Origin: Physcia stellaris
Lineage: Eukaryota; Ascomycota; Lecanoromycetes; Caliciales; Physciaceae
DNA: 64,000 nt
Direction of reading: 5' to 3'
NCBI GenBank assembly: GCA_018902385.1
Contig: JABSSW010000074.1
Location: forward strand, 62,001-126,000
Shown one piece after another: positions 10,536 through 21,768 of this stretch; the stretch's first letter is position 1, and every line of letters starts with the position of its first letter. The position numbers were made by a program, and so were the translations under genes. Below the pieces are notes generated by a model that saw only the letters and a list, made by a program, of their open reading frames with translations, had not been told where the DNA came from and searched no databases.

Positions 10536-12904
10536 CTAAATATTGCCTTCTACAAGCGGCTTGCCATCAATAATGGAGGCATTTTGGACTACATTCGCCG
10601 TGTTTCGGATCCCGTCACCTAAATGGAACATCAAAGGGCCTGTTAGAACTTCAGTCGGCCAGCCCGCTGACTTCAATGCTGCTTCTGCGAGGTTGATCAA
10701 CATCAGATCGCTCCCTGCACAGATCAGCATATGACAATATTTGTACGTAACAATTGGGCATCGACGCACCTCTTGCACCAAGGATAGTAGTCCCTATTGG
10801 CAGGTATTCTGTTCTACCCGAGACCCTCGATTCATATGGATTCTGGCCGACTGGGTACAGTTAGGCGAGCAAGCTAGTGTACGAGTATGAGAAAGGTCTT
10901 ACTTGGAATCACCAATTGTGGGATCTGGAGGGATGGTGAAAGGAATTTCTCGCCGATCGTTCCACAGGTCGTAGGAGCACTAGAGACCGTCAGATCTACT
11001 TCAAATCACCTTGGTTGGAAGCAAATGCAAAACTCTACCCATTGGGATCGTCGCGGTATTTGGGCCCACCCATGCCGTAAGGCATTATCAGGATGGCATC
11101 GGATTTCGTGTCTGGATCTGAGGAAAGTACATTCGCGTCAAACCAACGGCGGAAGACTCCCATTTCAGCTCGGCCTTTCTGGAAGGCCTGCTCAGACACG
11201 GCTTTTCCTTCTTCCCTGGCAGCAGATGAGTTGAGATGCACCATAATGTTAAATTGCTGGAAACCTTACCATCTGAAGCGAGTAACAGGCCCTATGTATG
11301 CTTCACGGCCGTATTTCTCTCTATAACGATCCCGGAATTCCTTGTAGGTATGGTAATAGCTGTGACACATCGGCCAGTATGCACTCTGCGCCAGTCAGCT
11401 GATCTAAAGTAAAGCGGTAAGAGGCTGCCTCACTTGTACGAGGTAATCCGTAATTGAACGACCACCGGCTTCTGAAGGTGGACATTGCCTCCATCTCTCA
11501 GCCAGGCTGAACCTGATGGCCTTGACGCCGAGAAAATCCTCGAGTACTGTAACAAATTTATTCACCATGGCTTGCTGATTCTTGTTACTGTGTGGAAAGA
11601 AGTCCTCTGGGTAAAGGATCTTGGATGGAAACTTGTTTGCATCCTTGACATCATGCGTCAGAGATAGGATGTCACGTATTGATTCTAGCTTGCGGCCGAG
11701 GATACCAACAACATCGAAATCACTAGAGATAGCCCGTAAGATAACGTTCAAGTCCTTATCAACAACGGTCTTACGGGAATACTGCACCAATTCCCTCCAT
11801 GGACGTGGTGTTCCATGACGTTCGTAACGAAAAGAGTCCGTTCGCAGTTGCTGGAGCCCGGATACTCCCGCCAGCTACGCTGATTGTAAGTATATCTCAT
11901 CGACAAGAGTTGTAGGGGCGCCTACTGTCACCACCAATCGACTGATCGAGCCATGAATATCCAGCTAATGCGGCCGCAGCACCAGATGAACTACCAGATG
12001 GACTTTGGTACTGATCGCCTCGAGGATTAATAGGACAGATGTCATCAATCCACTGATCGGTGGGTTCATCCGAAGAAGCGAAATTTGTCATCTTGGTTTT
12101 TCCTACAATCAAGGCTCCGAGCGAAAGGAGCTTGCTAACAAAGGCAGCGCTTTCTTCCTCCGGTCCGTAGATCTGGGTATACGCTCCGCTCGACATTGTC
12201 GTTTTGACGCCTGCGAGATTGAAACTATCTTTCAATGCAAATCGCATGCCAGCCAAAGGTCGACGTTCGGACATGGTAGTGTACAGACGACTCGGTACTG
12301 CGACGGCCTTGTGTATGCCATCCGCGGCAATGGTGTCTAGGACCGAGAAACTAACAGATATTAGCAAAGTCGGCTAAGTTATGGAAGAAATGAAGTACTT
12401 TTTCGGTGATCTGACATCGTCGGGAATCACCGTCAGGACAAAGGCATTCAGCTCATCTGCATAGAGTCGCCAAGCTTGATGTATTTGGCGGTCATGGAGG
12501 AAGTACGGCCCCGACGGAAGAAGATAGTCCGAAGATTCCGCTTCTGATGTATATACTGCTGTGAATCTCTTCGACATGCGGAAGTCTTGTATGATATGTG
12601 AGTTTTCTGAGCTCATAAGCGTTTGGAAAACCAGAATCTTTCCAAACTCCTCGGCGTAGACATCGTCCTTCTTAGCAAAATTCGAGATCATGCCGAGAAC
12701 ATCCTCGGCTTTGATGACATGGCTAGTGGAAACGACAACGACAGGTTGAATCTTCTTGTCCGTCGAGATTTCAGCATGTAGGATTGTCCCCTAGTCTGTC
12801 AGCGGCGCTCGTCCTTCTTAGAGAACACTACGTACTAAGGCTTGCGGATGTGCATAGTATTGAATGCCTGCAAGAGTAAGGGTTGCAAACTTGCTAGAAT
12901 CCAT
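10536..12904 (-). CDS. Amidase, amidase-signature family, with fungal N-terminal domain
   Basis: Hydrolase of the amidase signature family with a complete Ser-cisSer-Lys triad: the Lys in RFALKDSFNLAG, the cis-Ser in QSPSGSSSGAAAALA and the nucleophile Ser in GGDTGGSIRAPA. Ten exons were resolved: 12904-12836, 12790-12399, 12350-11926, 11874-11775, 11722-11434, 11385-11270, 11215-11039, 10979-10903, 10850-10770 and 10714-10536. They sum to exactly 635 codons (634 aa). Introns are 45-59 bp. The first 150 or so residues form a separate N-terminal domain (SGPYFLHDRQIHQAWRLYAD) of the type seen on fungal amidases annotated as Arp1/scytalone-dehydratase-like. The C-terminal block LPIGTTILGARGSDLMLINL is typical. 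The substrate is unknown; no biosynthetic neighbours are obvious. An apparent stop in exon 4 is removed by a good GTAAGA intron. Confidence 0.9.
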
Positions 12905-13765
12905 GGTTGACAAAGAGAAGGGGAGCTTCAACGGAAATCTTTCACAGCCCTCCTTTGGTTGCAATGGACTATATATGAGGCCCCAGCTCAAATTACACCG
13001 TATTTCAATGAATAAGGCTAGTGCAGCCCTACCCCATTCATTGTATCGGCGCTAGAATGAATGCTTGAAAACAGGCCTACAGAGGACGTGATCGCGAAGT
13101 GAACACGCACTCACCGTGCCATATGAAGGAGGGACCCTTTCTGCCAGTGTGTCCGTAAACAGATAGTAAATTGGTTCCAAGCATGTCTTGGCCACCATCT
13201 CCTTCATCAAGCCAGAGCTCTCGCGGGCGAGTCAATACCAGTTGATTCAACCACCTACTGTGGAAACAGATCGTTTACCAGCCTTCAAAGCAATCGATTT
13301 CAAGCCTCTGAGAGCATCATTAGGCAAAAGTATTGGAGTGTATCGACTGCGAGAGAGCAAGAGCCGTGAGAAGAAGTGGAGCTACGATAGGCACATGAAG
13401 ATCTACGAAAGAGCGGTATGGTTTCACTTAGATATAGTAATGAGAGAGACTAGCTGGGTTATGATGTTGATTGGGGAGGGTCCAGTGGACTTGCATCAAG
13501 GCAGAACTAAAACGATATTGATGAGCACAAAAAAGGATCTCGATCTGGTCTGAGGAAAAGGGGAATCAGCATCAGACAAATTCGGCACACAAACGAAAGT
13601 GACCGAGCCAAGTAGGATGACGATGGCTAGACTTAATAATGAGAAAGAGACCTAAGAATAAAGGGCGGTACCGCACCGATAATGTAACGAGGGTTCATAT
13701 TCTATCATGCTTTTTAGTCTTGGAGCGCATTCCCTGCGATTCAATAACAGTCACAGTGGATGGAG
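12905..13765. other. Intergenic region
   Basis: About 860 bp upstream of the amidase. An open frame runs on the plus strand at 13188-13553 but has no recognisable domain. I see no gene I can support. Confidence 0.4.
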
Positions 13766-14479
13766 CTAGGTCGTTGATGTGATGGGTCTTCCCACCAAAC
13801 GATATTGGTTGTTCTTGACGCCCATCCGCACAATTTCTTCTCTTATCTCAATGCTTTTTCTGGCATACCAGGATCCAGCACCAAGGGTTTAGCCATCGAC
13901 ATAATGAAGAGTTGTGGTAATCCCAAGAAACTTGAAACCCAAGGTGCGCTCTGAGGGTTGTCTTTCGAACGCAGCGAAGCTTTACTAGGCTGATATAACA
14001 CTCCGACTGAGGGACCGTATTGTGCCGTTCGATCTATGTTAGGATATCCCTTGTTTAATATAAAGATCAATTGCCATAAGAACGCAATATTCTGTCGCAA
14101 GCAGAATGCAGACTTCACGAAAAGTCAATCAGTCGCTGCTAGGTTTGGTCCATTATTAGTCAGCACAAGCCTTATCGATAAGGAAAGTCAACAAATAATG
14201 TAAGTTGAGGTCCGAGTACTCTGTAGAGTACCTCCAATACAAAATCATAAGTGCCCTTGCGAGCCTTGGAGAGTACGTTCAATTTGATGCAAGTTCTAAA
14301 AATGCTTACAATTACCTTGGCACTCGTCAGTCTCTGAAGTCAGTGCCTGACAGCTTCGCCAGAAGAGGATTTTTCCCAATGCCGCACATTGCAGAACAAC
14401 ATGCTTTCGATTTGGCCTGCAGGCCTCTCTCAAGATCACTACTAGGAGAGATAAATATCTCTGGTCCTGCTTTGAACAT
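13766..14479 (-). pseudogene. Probable damaged or poorly resolved gene, family unknown
   Basis: Protein-like sequence on the minus strand that I could not assemble into one clean frame. A candidate start at 14479 gives MFKAGPEIFISPSSDLERGL. Further down, an acceptor-like CTAACATAG near 14045 precedes a frame containing GPSVGVLYQPSKASLRSKD and SAPWVSSFLGLPQLFI. Shifting frame by one base near 13862 then gives a natural-looking end (ARKSIEIREEIVRMGVKNNQ, stop at 13766). The composition looks coding, but the middle exons and the family are unresolved. It lies about 90 bp upstream of, and divergent from, the chitinase. It may be a decayed gene or one affected by the indels seen elsewhere in the window. 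Confidence 0.35.
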
Positions 14480-14570
14480 GATAAGAAGCTGATACACTCC
14501 CTACCACCAAAACTCCCAGATCACGCCGCTCTAGAGAGTCTGGTAAGAACCTCCGCAATATTACGCCATC

Positions 14571-15956
14571 ATGCTATTGCACCTCTACCTCTCGCTTCTT
14601 GCGATGGTCCACCTCGCAAAGGCTAGATACCTCATGTATCTTACTGGGTACGTCTTCCATCTCACTTCTCCGCTCCAGACTTCTCTAAAGCTTTCCCAGC
14701 CAGCACGACCTCGTCCCAGACAAGTCCGAAGTGTCAGGTCTGACGCACGTAGCTCTGGCATTCATGCGGTCTGGAGTCTTCAACCAACCCAAGCCGTCTT
14801 CATGGCCCATGTTTACCACAGTCGAAAATGCTCGCTCACGATTCTCGCCTGGTACCTCGATCATGGTAGCGATTGGAGGCTGGGGCGATACAGAAGGCTT
14901 TGAAGTAGCCGCAAGGACCGAGAGCAGCCGCAAGCTATTCGCGAGGAACGTTGGCAGAATGGTGGAAGAGACGGGTGCGGACGGTACACTCTCCAATCAA
15001 TGAGCTCGACAAGATGATGCCGTAAATTGACTTCTTACCAGGCATTGACATCGATTGGGAATACCCAGGGTCAGCAGAAGCCCTTCCGACTACCCACACC
15101 GTCAAGCAAAGTTCCATTGACACCGATGTCTAGTGGCAACGGCGAAGACTATAAGAAGATCCCAAATTCCGCCAAAGCCTGGCAGATCCAAGCATACCCC
15201 CTTCTCCTCTCCACCCTCCGCACATATCTCGGACCCTATAAACTCCTCTCAGCCGCAGTTCCCGGCCTCCCGCGGGACATGCTCGCCTTCACCAATGCCA
15301 CCATGCCATCTATCAGCGACTCTCTCGATTTCCTCAATATAATGACCTACGACTTGATGAACAGGCGAGACAACATCACCAAGCACCACACGGGGGGTCA
15401 GATCTCCTTGGACGCCATTAACGCCTATCACGAGCAGGGCCTACCTTACGCGAAGATGAATCTTGGGTTTGCGTTTTACGTGAAGTGGTTCAAGACTGCT
15501 GCCCACAGCGGCTGTGACACTCACCCTATCGGTTGCAAGACAGCCCTTCTTGAAGACCCTGACACAGGAGCTGATCTTGGCCGCGCGGGCGGGTTTTCCT
15601 ACCATGATGCCGTGCCTGGGGGTTCGGTTGGCGCATCGTACGCGCGCGCGATGGCATATGGCAGCTATGATGATGAAGGCGGTGGACACTATTACTGGGA
15701 TCCGGAAGAGAACCTGTGGTGGAGCTGGGACACACCGTATGCAATTGCGCAGAAATTCCCACGGATCATGGAAGAGAAGGGACTGGGTGGAGCATTTGCG
15801 TGGGGTTTGGGTGAGGATGCGGAGAAGTGGGTGCATCTCAGGGCCTTGAGTGGGGAGATGAAGAAATACGTGCAAAGGAAGGGGCAGCATGTAGGTGGGG
15901 ACTCGAGGGGTGAGACTGGAATGCAGAAGAGCTTACATTATAAAGATGAGTTATAA
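14571..15956 (+). CDS. Chitinase, glycoside hydrolase family 18
   Basis: Secreted GH18 enzyme that cleaves beta-1,4 N-acetylglucosamine chains by substrate-assisted catalysis. It is 403 aa in four exons: 14571-14647, 14700-14983, 15042-15069 and 15134-15956. The ATG at 14571 opens a signal peptide (MLLHLYLSLLAMVHLAKA). The beta-3 strand block SIMVAIGGWG is present. The catalytic DxxDxDxE motif reads DGIDIDWEYPG and is largely encoded by the 28-nt third exon. Later barrel marks are LSAAVPG, FLNIMTYDLM and GGAFAWGLGED. No chitin-binding module or GPI-like tail is seen. The third intron has a weak donor (GTCAGC), but only this join keeps the frame. Roles could include wall remodelling or attack on other fungi or insects. 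Confidence 0.93.
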
Positions 15957-16705
15957 ATCAGCACTGGGGCTCTGGATGTTGCTTTAGCTCTGCAAGGCAG
16001 CATGGCACGAAGGTAGAGACTAAGTGAAACAGATGCTGGAGAACGGGGCCGATTAAGGCCCGAGGCAGACCATATCACAATACACTCCAGACAGTATCAT
16101 ACAACAGTTGGGACAGCAGGTAACTAATAAACGTCCTGGACGATATCGAAGAGCTGCAAATCGGGACCACGCTCCTCCGCACATGACCTGGTACAAATTG
16201 GTGCATGTTTCAGGACAGACACCGACACCACCGCCATTCCCTCACTTGGGACGGAGTCAGATTTTAATGTTTTATCCAAGTCGTATTCGGACGCTTCATG
16301 CCGAGGACGAGTGCGTCTTGTTACAATGAGTATATTATTAGCGTACTATTAATACGTACGGGACAGCAGACCGCACCTTCGGAAAAGTACATATCGATGC
16401 TTGGCTCAGACTCTGTCGCAGCTGAAAGATCCGGCCAGTGATTTCCCGCGCACTGCCTCAGGTAGCAATGCAGGTCGCGATACACAAAGCTGAAGGCTGA
16501 CATCAACAATAGGCGGGTATCCGAAGCTCCATCACATGGAGCTGTGTTCCTCTTTCCGGGAAACTTGCTTCTTTTCTGCTTTTCTTCTGCTCCACCCTTT
16601 ATTTTTATCTTTTACGCAGACCTTGACCAAAAGAAGAGGGAAATTTGAGCGGGACTTCGGCGATTCTTTGATCACGAAACGATAGGAAGTCAAAATCAGC
16701 TTGCG
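15957..16705. other. Intergenic region
   Basis: About 750 bp between the chitinase stop and the SesA-ankyrin start. It holds the 3' end of one gene and the promoter of the next. No other feature is supported. Confidence 0.45.
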
Positions 16706-19700
16706 ATGGCCGAAGCTCTGGTAGCAGTCGGCTCGATAGCAGCTATATCACAGTTTGCTGATTACAGCAAGCGGTTCTTGAAATTTCTCAAGGAATATCG
16801 AGAGAAGTCGAAGAGCTTGCTTGCCCTTGTCATTTCAAATCATCATATCACAGCATCATCTCCTGATCCGTATTCATGAGATACTCGAAGCACGCGCTCA
16901 GCAAAATCGGATCGACAATGCCTCGATACCAGGCGTTCAAGCGTTGTTTGATGCCTGCCGTCAAGAAATTGACTGCTTGGAAGATGTCCTGAATAGTATC
17001 ACTGCTTCTGGCACTAAGTCGCGAGCTAGAAGCTTTATCAAAGCCGCCTCGGCTATGTATCACGAGAAGGAAATTCAGCGGAGCGCAGCTACGCTCAGGG
17101 ACTGCTTCTCTGCGTTGTTGCTGAACTATCAGACCACTTTTATGTCTCTTCCGCAAGCCTTGCCAACGACTGGGAACGTAGACAGCGATAAAGTCCATGG
17201 CCTTGTCACTGTTGCTGGATCCCCACAGAATATCGGAGAAGTGCAGACATCACTCATTGCTACAACATGGGACGAGCAACACGTGCAGCAACAGACGACA
17301 CTGATGGCGGAACAAAGCCTTGTCGCCGTCGCTGGGCCCTCAAACGATATCCAAGGAGTGCAGACATCCCTCATTGTGACAGGAAGAGATGAGCAACACG
17401 TGCTGCCACGGTGCAACTGCAGTCGCCGTGAGGTCGTCCAGAGTGCACAGAATTGGAAACTCGGATCAGTTTCAGTTTCATCGGAAGTCTAACGCGGCAT
17501 AGAAGGGGCTGTCCGTTCCACGAAAGATGCATCAAACATAACAGACTCTCGTTCAGTCTGAAATATACGGGTGTGATGCTGAGGATCATTGCCGGAGTTA
17601 CAATGTCCATGCAATACGGTGCTGGGGGTATATCACTGAGCCCCCACTTAACGCTTAGAGGCGTGAGGAGGGAGAGTTCGCCGGCTTTCAAACTGTTTTA
17701 CCTAGAGGAATGGCGCGGCTGCCTTACGGTTGCGGACACCACAGCGAGGATCAACCAGATCTCACTGCGGCTTCAGCAGTTGGTTGGTGATAGACTGATT
17801 TCTCCTTATGACCTTAATGAAAGTGGACTCTCACTAGTCTCCGTATGTAGTCCATGCTACAGAAAGTCTTGTGCTCATGGGATTAATAGGTAGCCTATCA
17901 CAAATTTGCTTTGTGGGAACAACCTCCTCGGCTCTGGCTGTATTCCACAGAGAGTATAATAGGCCTCTTCAAACTGTTTGGAAATTTAGGCGTGCCTTTT
18001 GATGATATCAGCCAGCAGTGTGTCATGAAGACTAATAAAATACCTATAGCACAGTATCTCGAAGAAATGGGAGCTGATTTCGATCCAGAGATCCTTACAT
18101 TTTTAATGAAATGCACTCCAGATACCGGTACGGTTCGGGGTTGGGGTTTTCATGGTGAACACACTCGTCAAACGCTTTTGTGTGAGAAAAGATTTCCAGA
18201 CTACGCTGAGTGTAAGTCTTCCCTATCACGACAGTGAAGTTTATTAATATTACATTATAGTTTTAGATTGCAATACTTTACACTTTGCCATCCTCCAAAG
18301 ACGAGAATTACAAGTGAAAGACATTATCAGGGTTGACCCAAGCGCAATTCGTTTCCAGAATGTTTGGGGACAATCAGCTCTGCATGTAGCCGCTGATTGG
18401 CCATGGGCAACTGCCCTATTCCTTGCGAGGGGTGCCGATCCGTACCAAACTGACTACGCAGACTATACTCCCATCGACTATGCGTGTAGATTAGAGAGCT
18501 ATGAAGTTGTCAGGATCCTTCTCGAGGCAGGCAGCCCGATGCCAGATTATTCAATTTTACAGGACATTGTGGCATGCTGCGCCAGCAGTAATAGCAGAGC
18601 GTTGTTGAAGCTCATGATCTCTCACTTGGCCATTCGACGGGGCGAACTTCTTCAGACTGCTCGAATATTGCTACCGGCAGCTACTCTGAAAAGTATAGTG
18701 CCCGTCAACGAGACTGTCCCGGACTCCAGTTCATACCAGCTGATCGAGGCTGTCCGTGCAGCAGGTTATACTAAAAATCCTCAGTACTGGTTTCATTATG
18801 ATCTGAGCCTTTATAAGTTTTACGAAATGTCCCCGGCAGCTGCAGACATCCTGTATGAAGGAAACTTCAGATACCTGGAAGGTCGAATTTACGGGGATGA
18901 GACTCTCCTCACTACTACATTCTCATCGGCTATGACTGTGTGGCTGTACCGAAAAGGTGTTCCCTTCACAGCATGGCATACTCCTACTAACGGACAATTC
19001 CTACCCAGGCCATCAATGTATGATACTTTGATCAAAGTGCTACTCTACATATGCTTCTACACTAAAGACCAAAGCTTCCGCGTACGAACTTTATGTGAGG
19101 CAGATGTTGAGGCTTTCAGCATCTTTCTGAAGGACGAATTCTCTGGTTGTCGGGATTTCTGTCGTTGCCCCTGCTCCTCTGGTGGCTGTAGCCCAGAAGT
19201 CATGTTTCTGAAAGCGATATCAAACACAATCGGTAGGATGTACAGAAAGCTTCAGATGAACCCACTGCCCAGCTTTGTCCTGTCGGTCGACGCAGTCTTG
19301 ACAAAATTGCACGGCAGGCTCATGGAGTCCAGTTTCACCAGACTATGTCAAGCAGCCATCCGTATAGCGCTCTTCGAGGATCTCGGTCTCCGGCATCTTT
19401 GTTGCAAAGTCGTTAAACGTTATCTTATCAGAACCCGAGTAAGCGAAGAAGAAGCCGAAGAAATCAGAGAAGAGGATAGGTTCCTCCTGGAGCGATTTGA
19501 AGCTCTACTACCAAAGGCGCTATCCGAGTGGGCGGAATCCTCCAAGAATTTCGCAGCCTTCTGGCGCGAATTTCATAGAGACAACATCTGCAGACAGCGA
19601 AATAGTCATCTCGACGGATCGGAAATGGACCGATTGAGGGAGCTCGGCGTGACGGTACATGAAAACTGCGAGCAAGAGAATGATTGCGATTCTATGTATA

Positions 19701-19750
19701 GCTATGAAGAGGGCTATTGTGAGTCTTTGTGCACTGATGAAGACGAATAG
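16706..19750 (+). CDS. SesA-domain ankyrin-repeat protein (frame disrupted in N-terminal half)
   Basis: The ATG at 16706 opens MAEALVAVGSIAAISQFADY, and the next 150 or so residues match the SesA N-terminal domain of fungal NLR-type proteins. Instead of a NACHT ATPase there follows a linker with an internal 40-residue repeat, a CNC motif, a central region (FIGSLTRHRRGCPFHERC) and ankyrin-like repeats (WGQSALHVAADWPWATALFL, then DYTPIDYACRLESYEVVRIL). The acidic tail is YSYEEGYCESLCTDEDE. Introns at 17844-17889 and 18212-18261 are canonical. Two frame breaks remain. At 16817-16824 a repeated TTGC shifts the frame; removing one copy gives SKSLPLSFQ. Near 17452 one base is missing. The role is probably self/non-self or immune signalling, inferred from domains. 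It may be an inactive allele or a mis-sequenced gene. Confidence 0.7.
17203..17410 (+). repeat. Internal tandem repeat in the SesA-ankyrin gene
   Basis: Two adjacent coding repeats of about 117 and 90 bp. The first encodes LVTVAGSPQNIGEVQTSLI then DEQHVQQQ. The second encodes LVAVAGPSNDIQGVQTSLIV then DEQHVLPR. They lie between the SesA domain and the central region. Retention of both in the same frame suggests duplication within the coding sequence. Confidence 0.85.
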
Positions 19751-19903
19751 GAATACAAGATAGGAGGTTATTGAATGATGCACGAGGGATGAAGTGCCTG
19801 CGCTGTTCAATTGGAGGGCAATTACCTATGTTTCACTGCGCAGGTAATGGTACGGGGGAGGATCGAGTACGCTCCATTTGACGGCCACAACGACTTCCTC
19901 TTA

Positions 19904-20110
19904 ACGGCAGGCTAATAGATGAGCTTTGGATAGCACACACAGATATCTGTTGCGTCTAGTCTTTCTAAGGCTTGCAAGATGCATGACCACGCGACCTGGA
20001 ATGCACATTACGGCAGGCTAATAGATCATAGATGAGCTTTTGGATGGCACACACAGAAACCTTTCGCGTCTTAACTATCATGAACGACCACGGGACCTGA
20101 AAGGCAATGG
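19904..20110. repeat. Tandem duplication, period 106 bp
   Basis: Copies at 19904-20009 and 20010-20110 both begin ACGGCAGGCTAATAGAT and share GGCACACACAGA-like and GACCTG blocks. They are diverged, with an 8-base insertion (CATAGATG-type repeat) in the second. The stretch lies just downstream of the SesA-ankyrin gene and carries no supported gene. Confidence 0.85.
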
Positions 20111-20360
20111 CCTCTTGAACATCACCATCACCATCACCGAACCGCCTACTCCCGGAGATTGGACCCTAATGTACCCACCACTTCCCCCTGGAGAAGGAAG
20201 GACCTATCATACACCCCAGCAGCCTCGATCCAAATCACCTCCCAAGCCACCCGTCCCCCTGCTTCCCTGCCCCCAGTTCGCCTTCATAGACCTCGTCTCC
20301 AAAATCCCGCCTCACAACGCCATCCCCACCCCACCCCAACCAACCCCCACAGATCTCCTC

Positions 20361-21029
20361 GAAAAACTCCAACTCTCACCCTCCACGCCCTCCATCGAGC
20401 TCCTATAGACACTCCCAACTATGACTATTACAACCATGTGAGAGCACGGGAGTCTTCCGAAGCGCTCTTAATAACGGCTCCGAGGGTGGGGTGTGGGGCT
20501 TTAGACGAATTCTGGGACATATTTCCCCTAGTATTGGGAATGGGATATTAAGGTACTGCTGCATTGGAGATAATCGATGATGAGTGATTGAATCATGAAA
20601 TTTGCAGCTTCCCTTCCTACAGCGCAAACAGCCTCCGATGCAGCCTACATGTGCTTACCTCCCCTCCTCTCGACCCATCCCAACCTACCAATCCCCAAAA
20701 ACCTCCACCGGAATAACCTCCAACTCTGCCCCTCCACGCCCCCTCAAGCTCCTAAGACACTCCCAACCATTTCATAGACAAACCCAATCATCCGAAAGCG
20801 AGGAAATCATTTTAGGCAATCCGGTCGAGTTTCTGAGGCACTCCTACAGGCTTTGAGGGGAAGGGGGCTTTAGACGAAGTGCGGGACATATTTCGCCTAG
20901 TATTGGGAAATAGTGTACGTGTTTCTGTTGCATTGACGATGATCGATGAAGGGTGATGGGTGAGTGATTGGATCACGGAACTTTAAGCTTTCTTTTTACA
21001 GCTCGAATAGTCTCAGATGTAGCTTTACT
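20361..21029. repeat. Diverged tandem duplication, period about 350 bp
   Basis: Copy A (about 20361-20650) and copy B (about 20714-21029) share, in order, CTCCAACTCT, CCTCCACGCC, AGACACTCCCAAC, GGGCTTTAGACGAA, GGGACATATTT, CCTAGTATTGGGAA, a GATGA-rich block and CAGATGTAGC-like ends. Identity is patchy with many indels, so the event is old. Proline-rich open frames here are not supported as genes because no ATG-led frame keeps a consistent product in both copies. Confidence 0.8.
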
Positions 21030-21035
21030 TATCTG

Positions 21036-21104
21036 CTCATTCTTCTCCTACTCATTCTTCTCCTACTCATTCTTCTCCTACTCATTCTTCTCCTACTCAT
21101 TCTC
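21036..21104. repeat. 15-bp minisatellite
   Basis: Four perfect copies plus a partial copy of CTCATTCTTCTCCTA, ending CTCATTCTCCC. It is open in all three frames, which explains the Leu/Ile-rich and Ser/Pro-rich open frames that overlap it. It lies 0.7 kb upstream of the GTPase gene. Nothing else is supported from 21105 to 21768 apart from the GTPase promoter. Confidence 0.95.
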
Positions 21105-21768
21105 CCATGCTCTCCCCTTCCCTCTCCACCTCCCCTCCTCACCAAATCAACAACTCCCCACTTTCTTCCTCCCCACTTCCCCTAGATTCACCAACCCAAC
21201 AACATCCCCCAACCGAAAAACGACAAGGTACTGACCCGCTTTCCCTACTCCTCATTCTCGCTGCACAGGTGGCATTCGCTTCTATCTCCCACCACCGCGC
21301 TACCTAAAGCAACCCCTTTCAAAAATTCCGATTCTGTGTATTACCTTACTCGAATGTTAGAAACATGATCGTTCGCTCTCAAAGCCAGCCTCGAAATTCC
21401 CTCTGAAATAACCCTCAAAGTAACCCCCTAAAGTACCTCAAGTTTTGCCATCTACCCATCCGCACCGAACCGGAAGGACTGACTAGACTGGCCGATGGAT
21501 GGGACATTAGTAGCGGCTCGGAGCGCTTTGGGTGTTAGAATGATGATGATTCGGGAGGAGAAATTGTGTTTACATAATTACATGAGATTATATCCCCGTA
21601 GAGCAGTCATAGTAGAGGTAGAGGTAGACACTGAGATGTCCTCGCCAAGTCTTGGACCCCCCCTACCTCTATCACAAGGCAACTTTACCCGAGCATCCCG
21701 CCATGCCCACCGAGCTACCTTAGAGCTCTGAACATTGGCTCAAACCAAGTATCTCCCCTCCCACCCCA

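Noticed and set aside
11404-11790. Frameshift or stop in the amidase near exon 4
   Set aside because: A canonical GTAAGA...CTCTAG intron (11723-11774) restores EGIGAVFPDFDVVGIL exactly.
20040-20551. Proline-rich open frames as a small gene
   Set aside because: No good ATG start; the region is part of diverged tandem duplications and the frame is not kept between copies.
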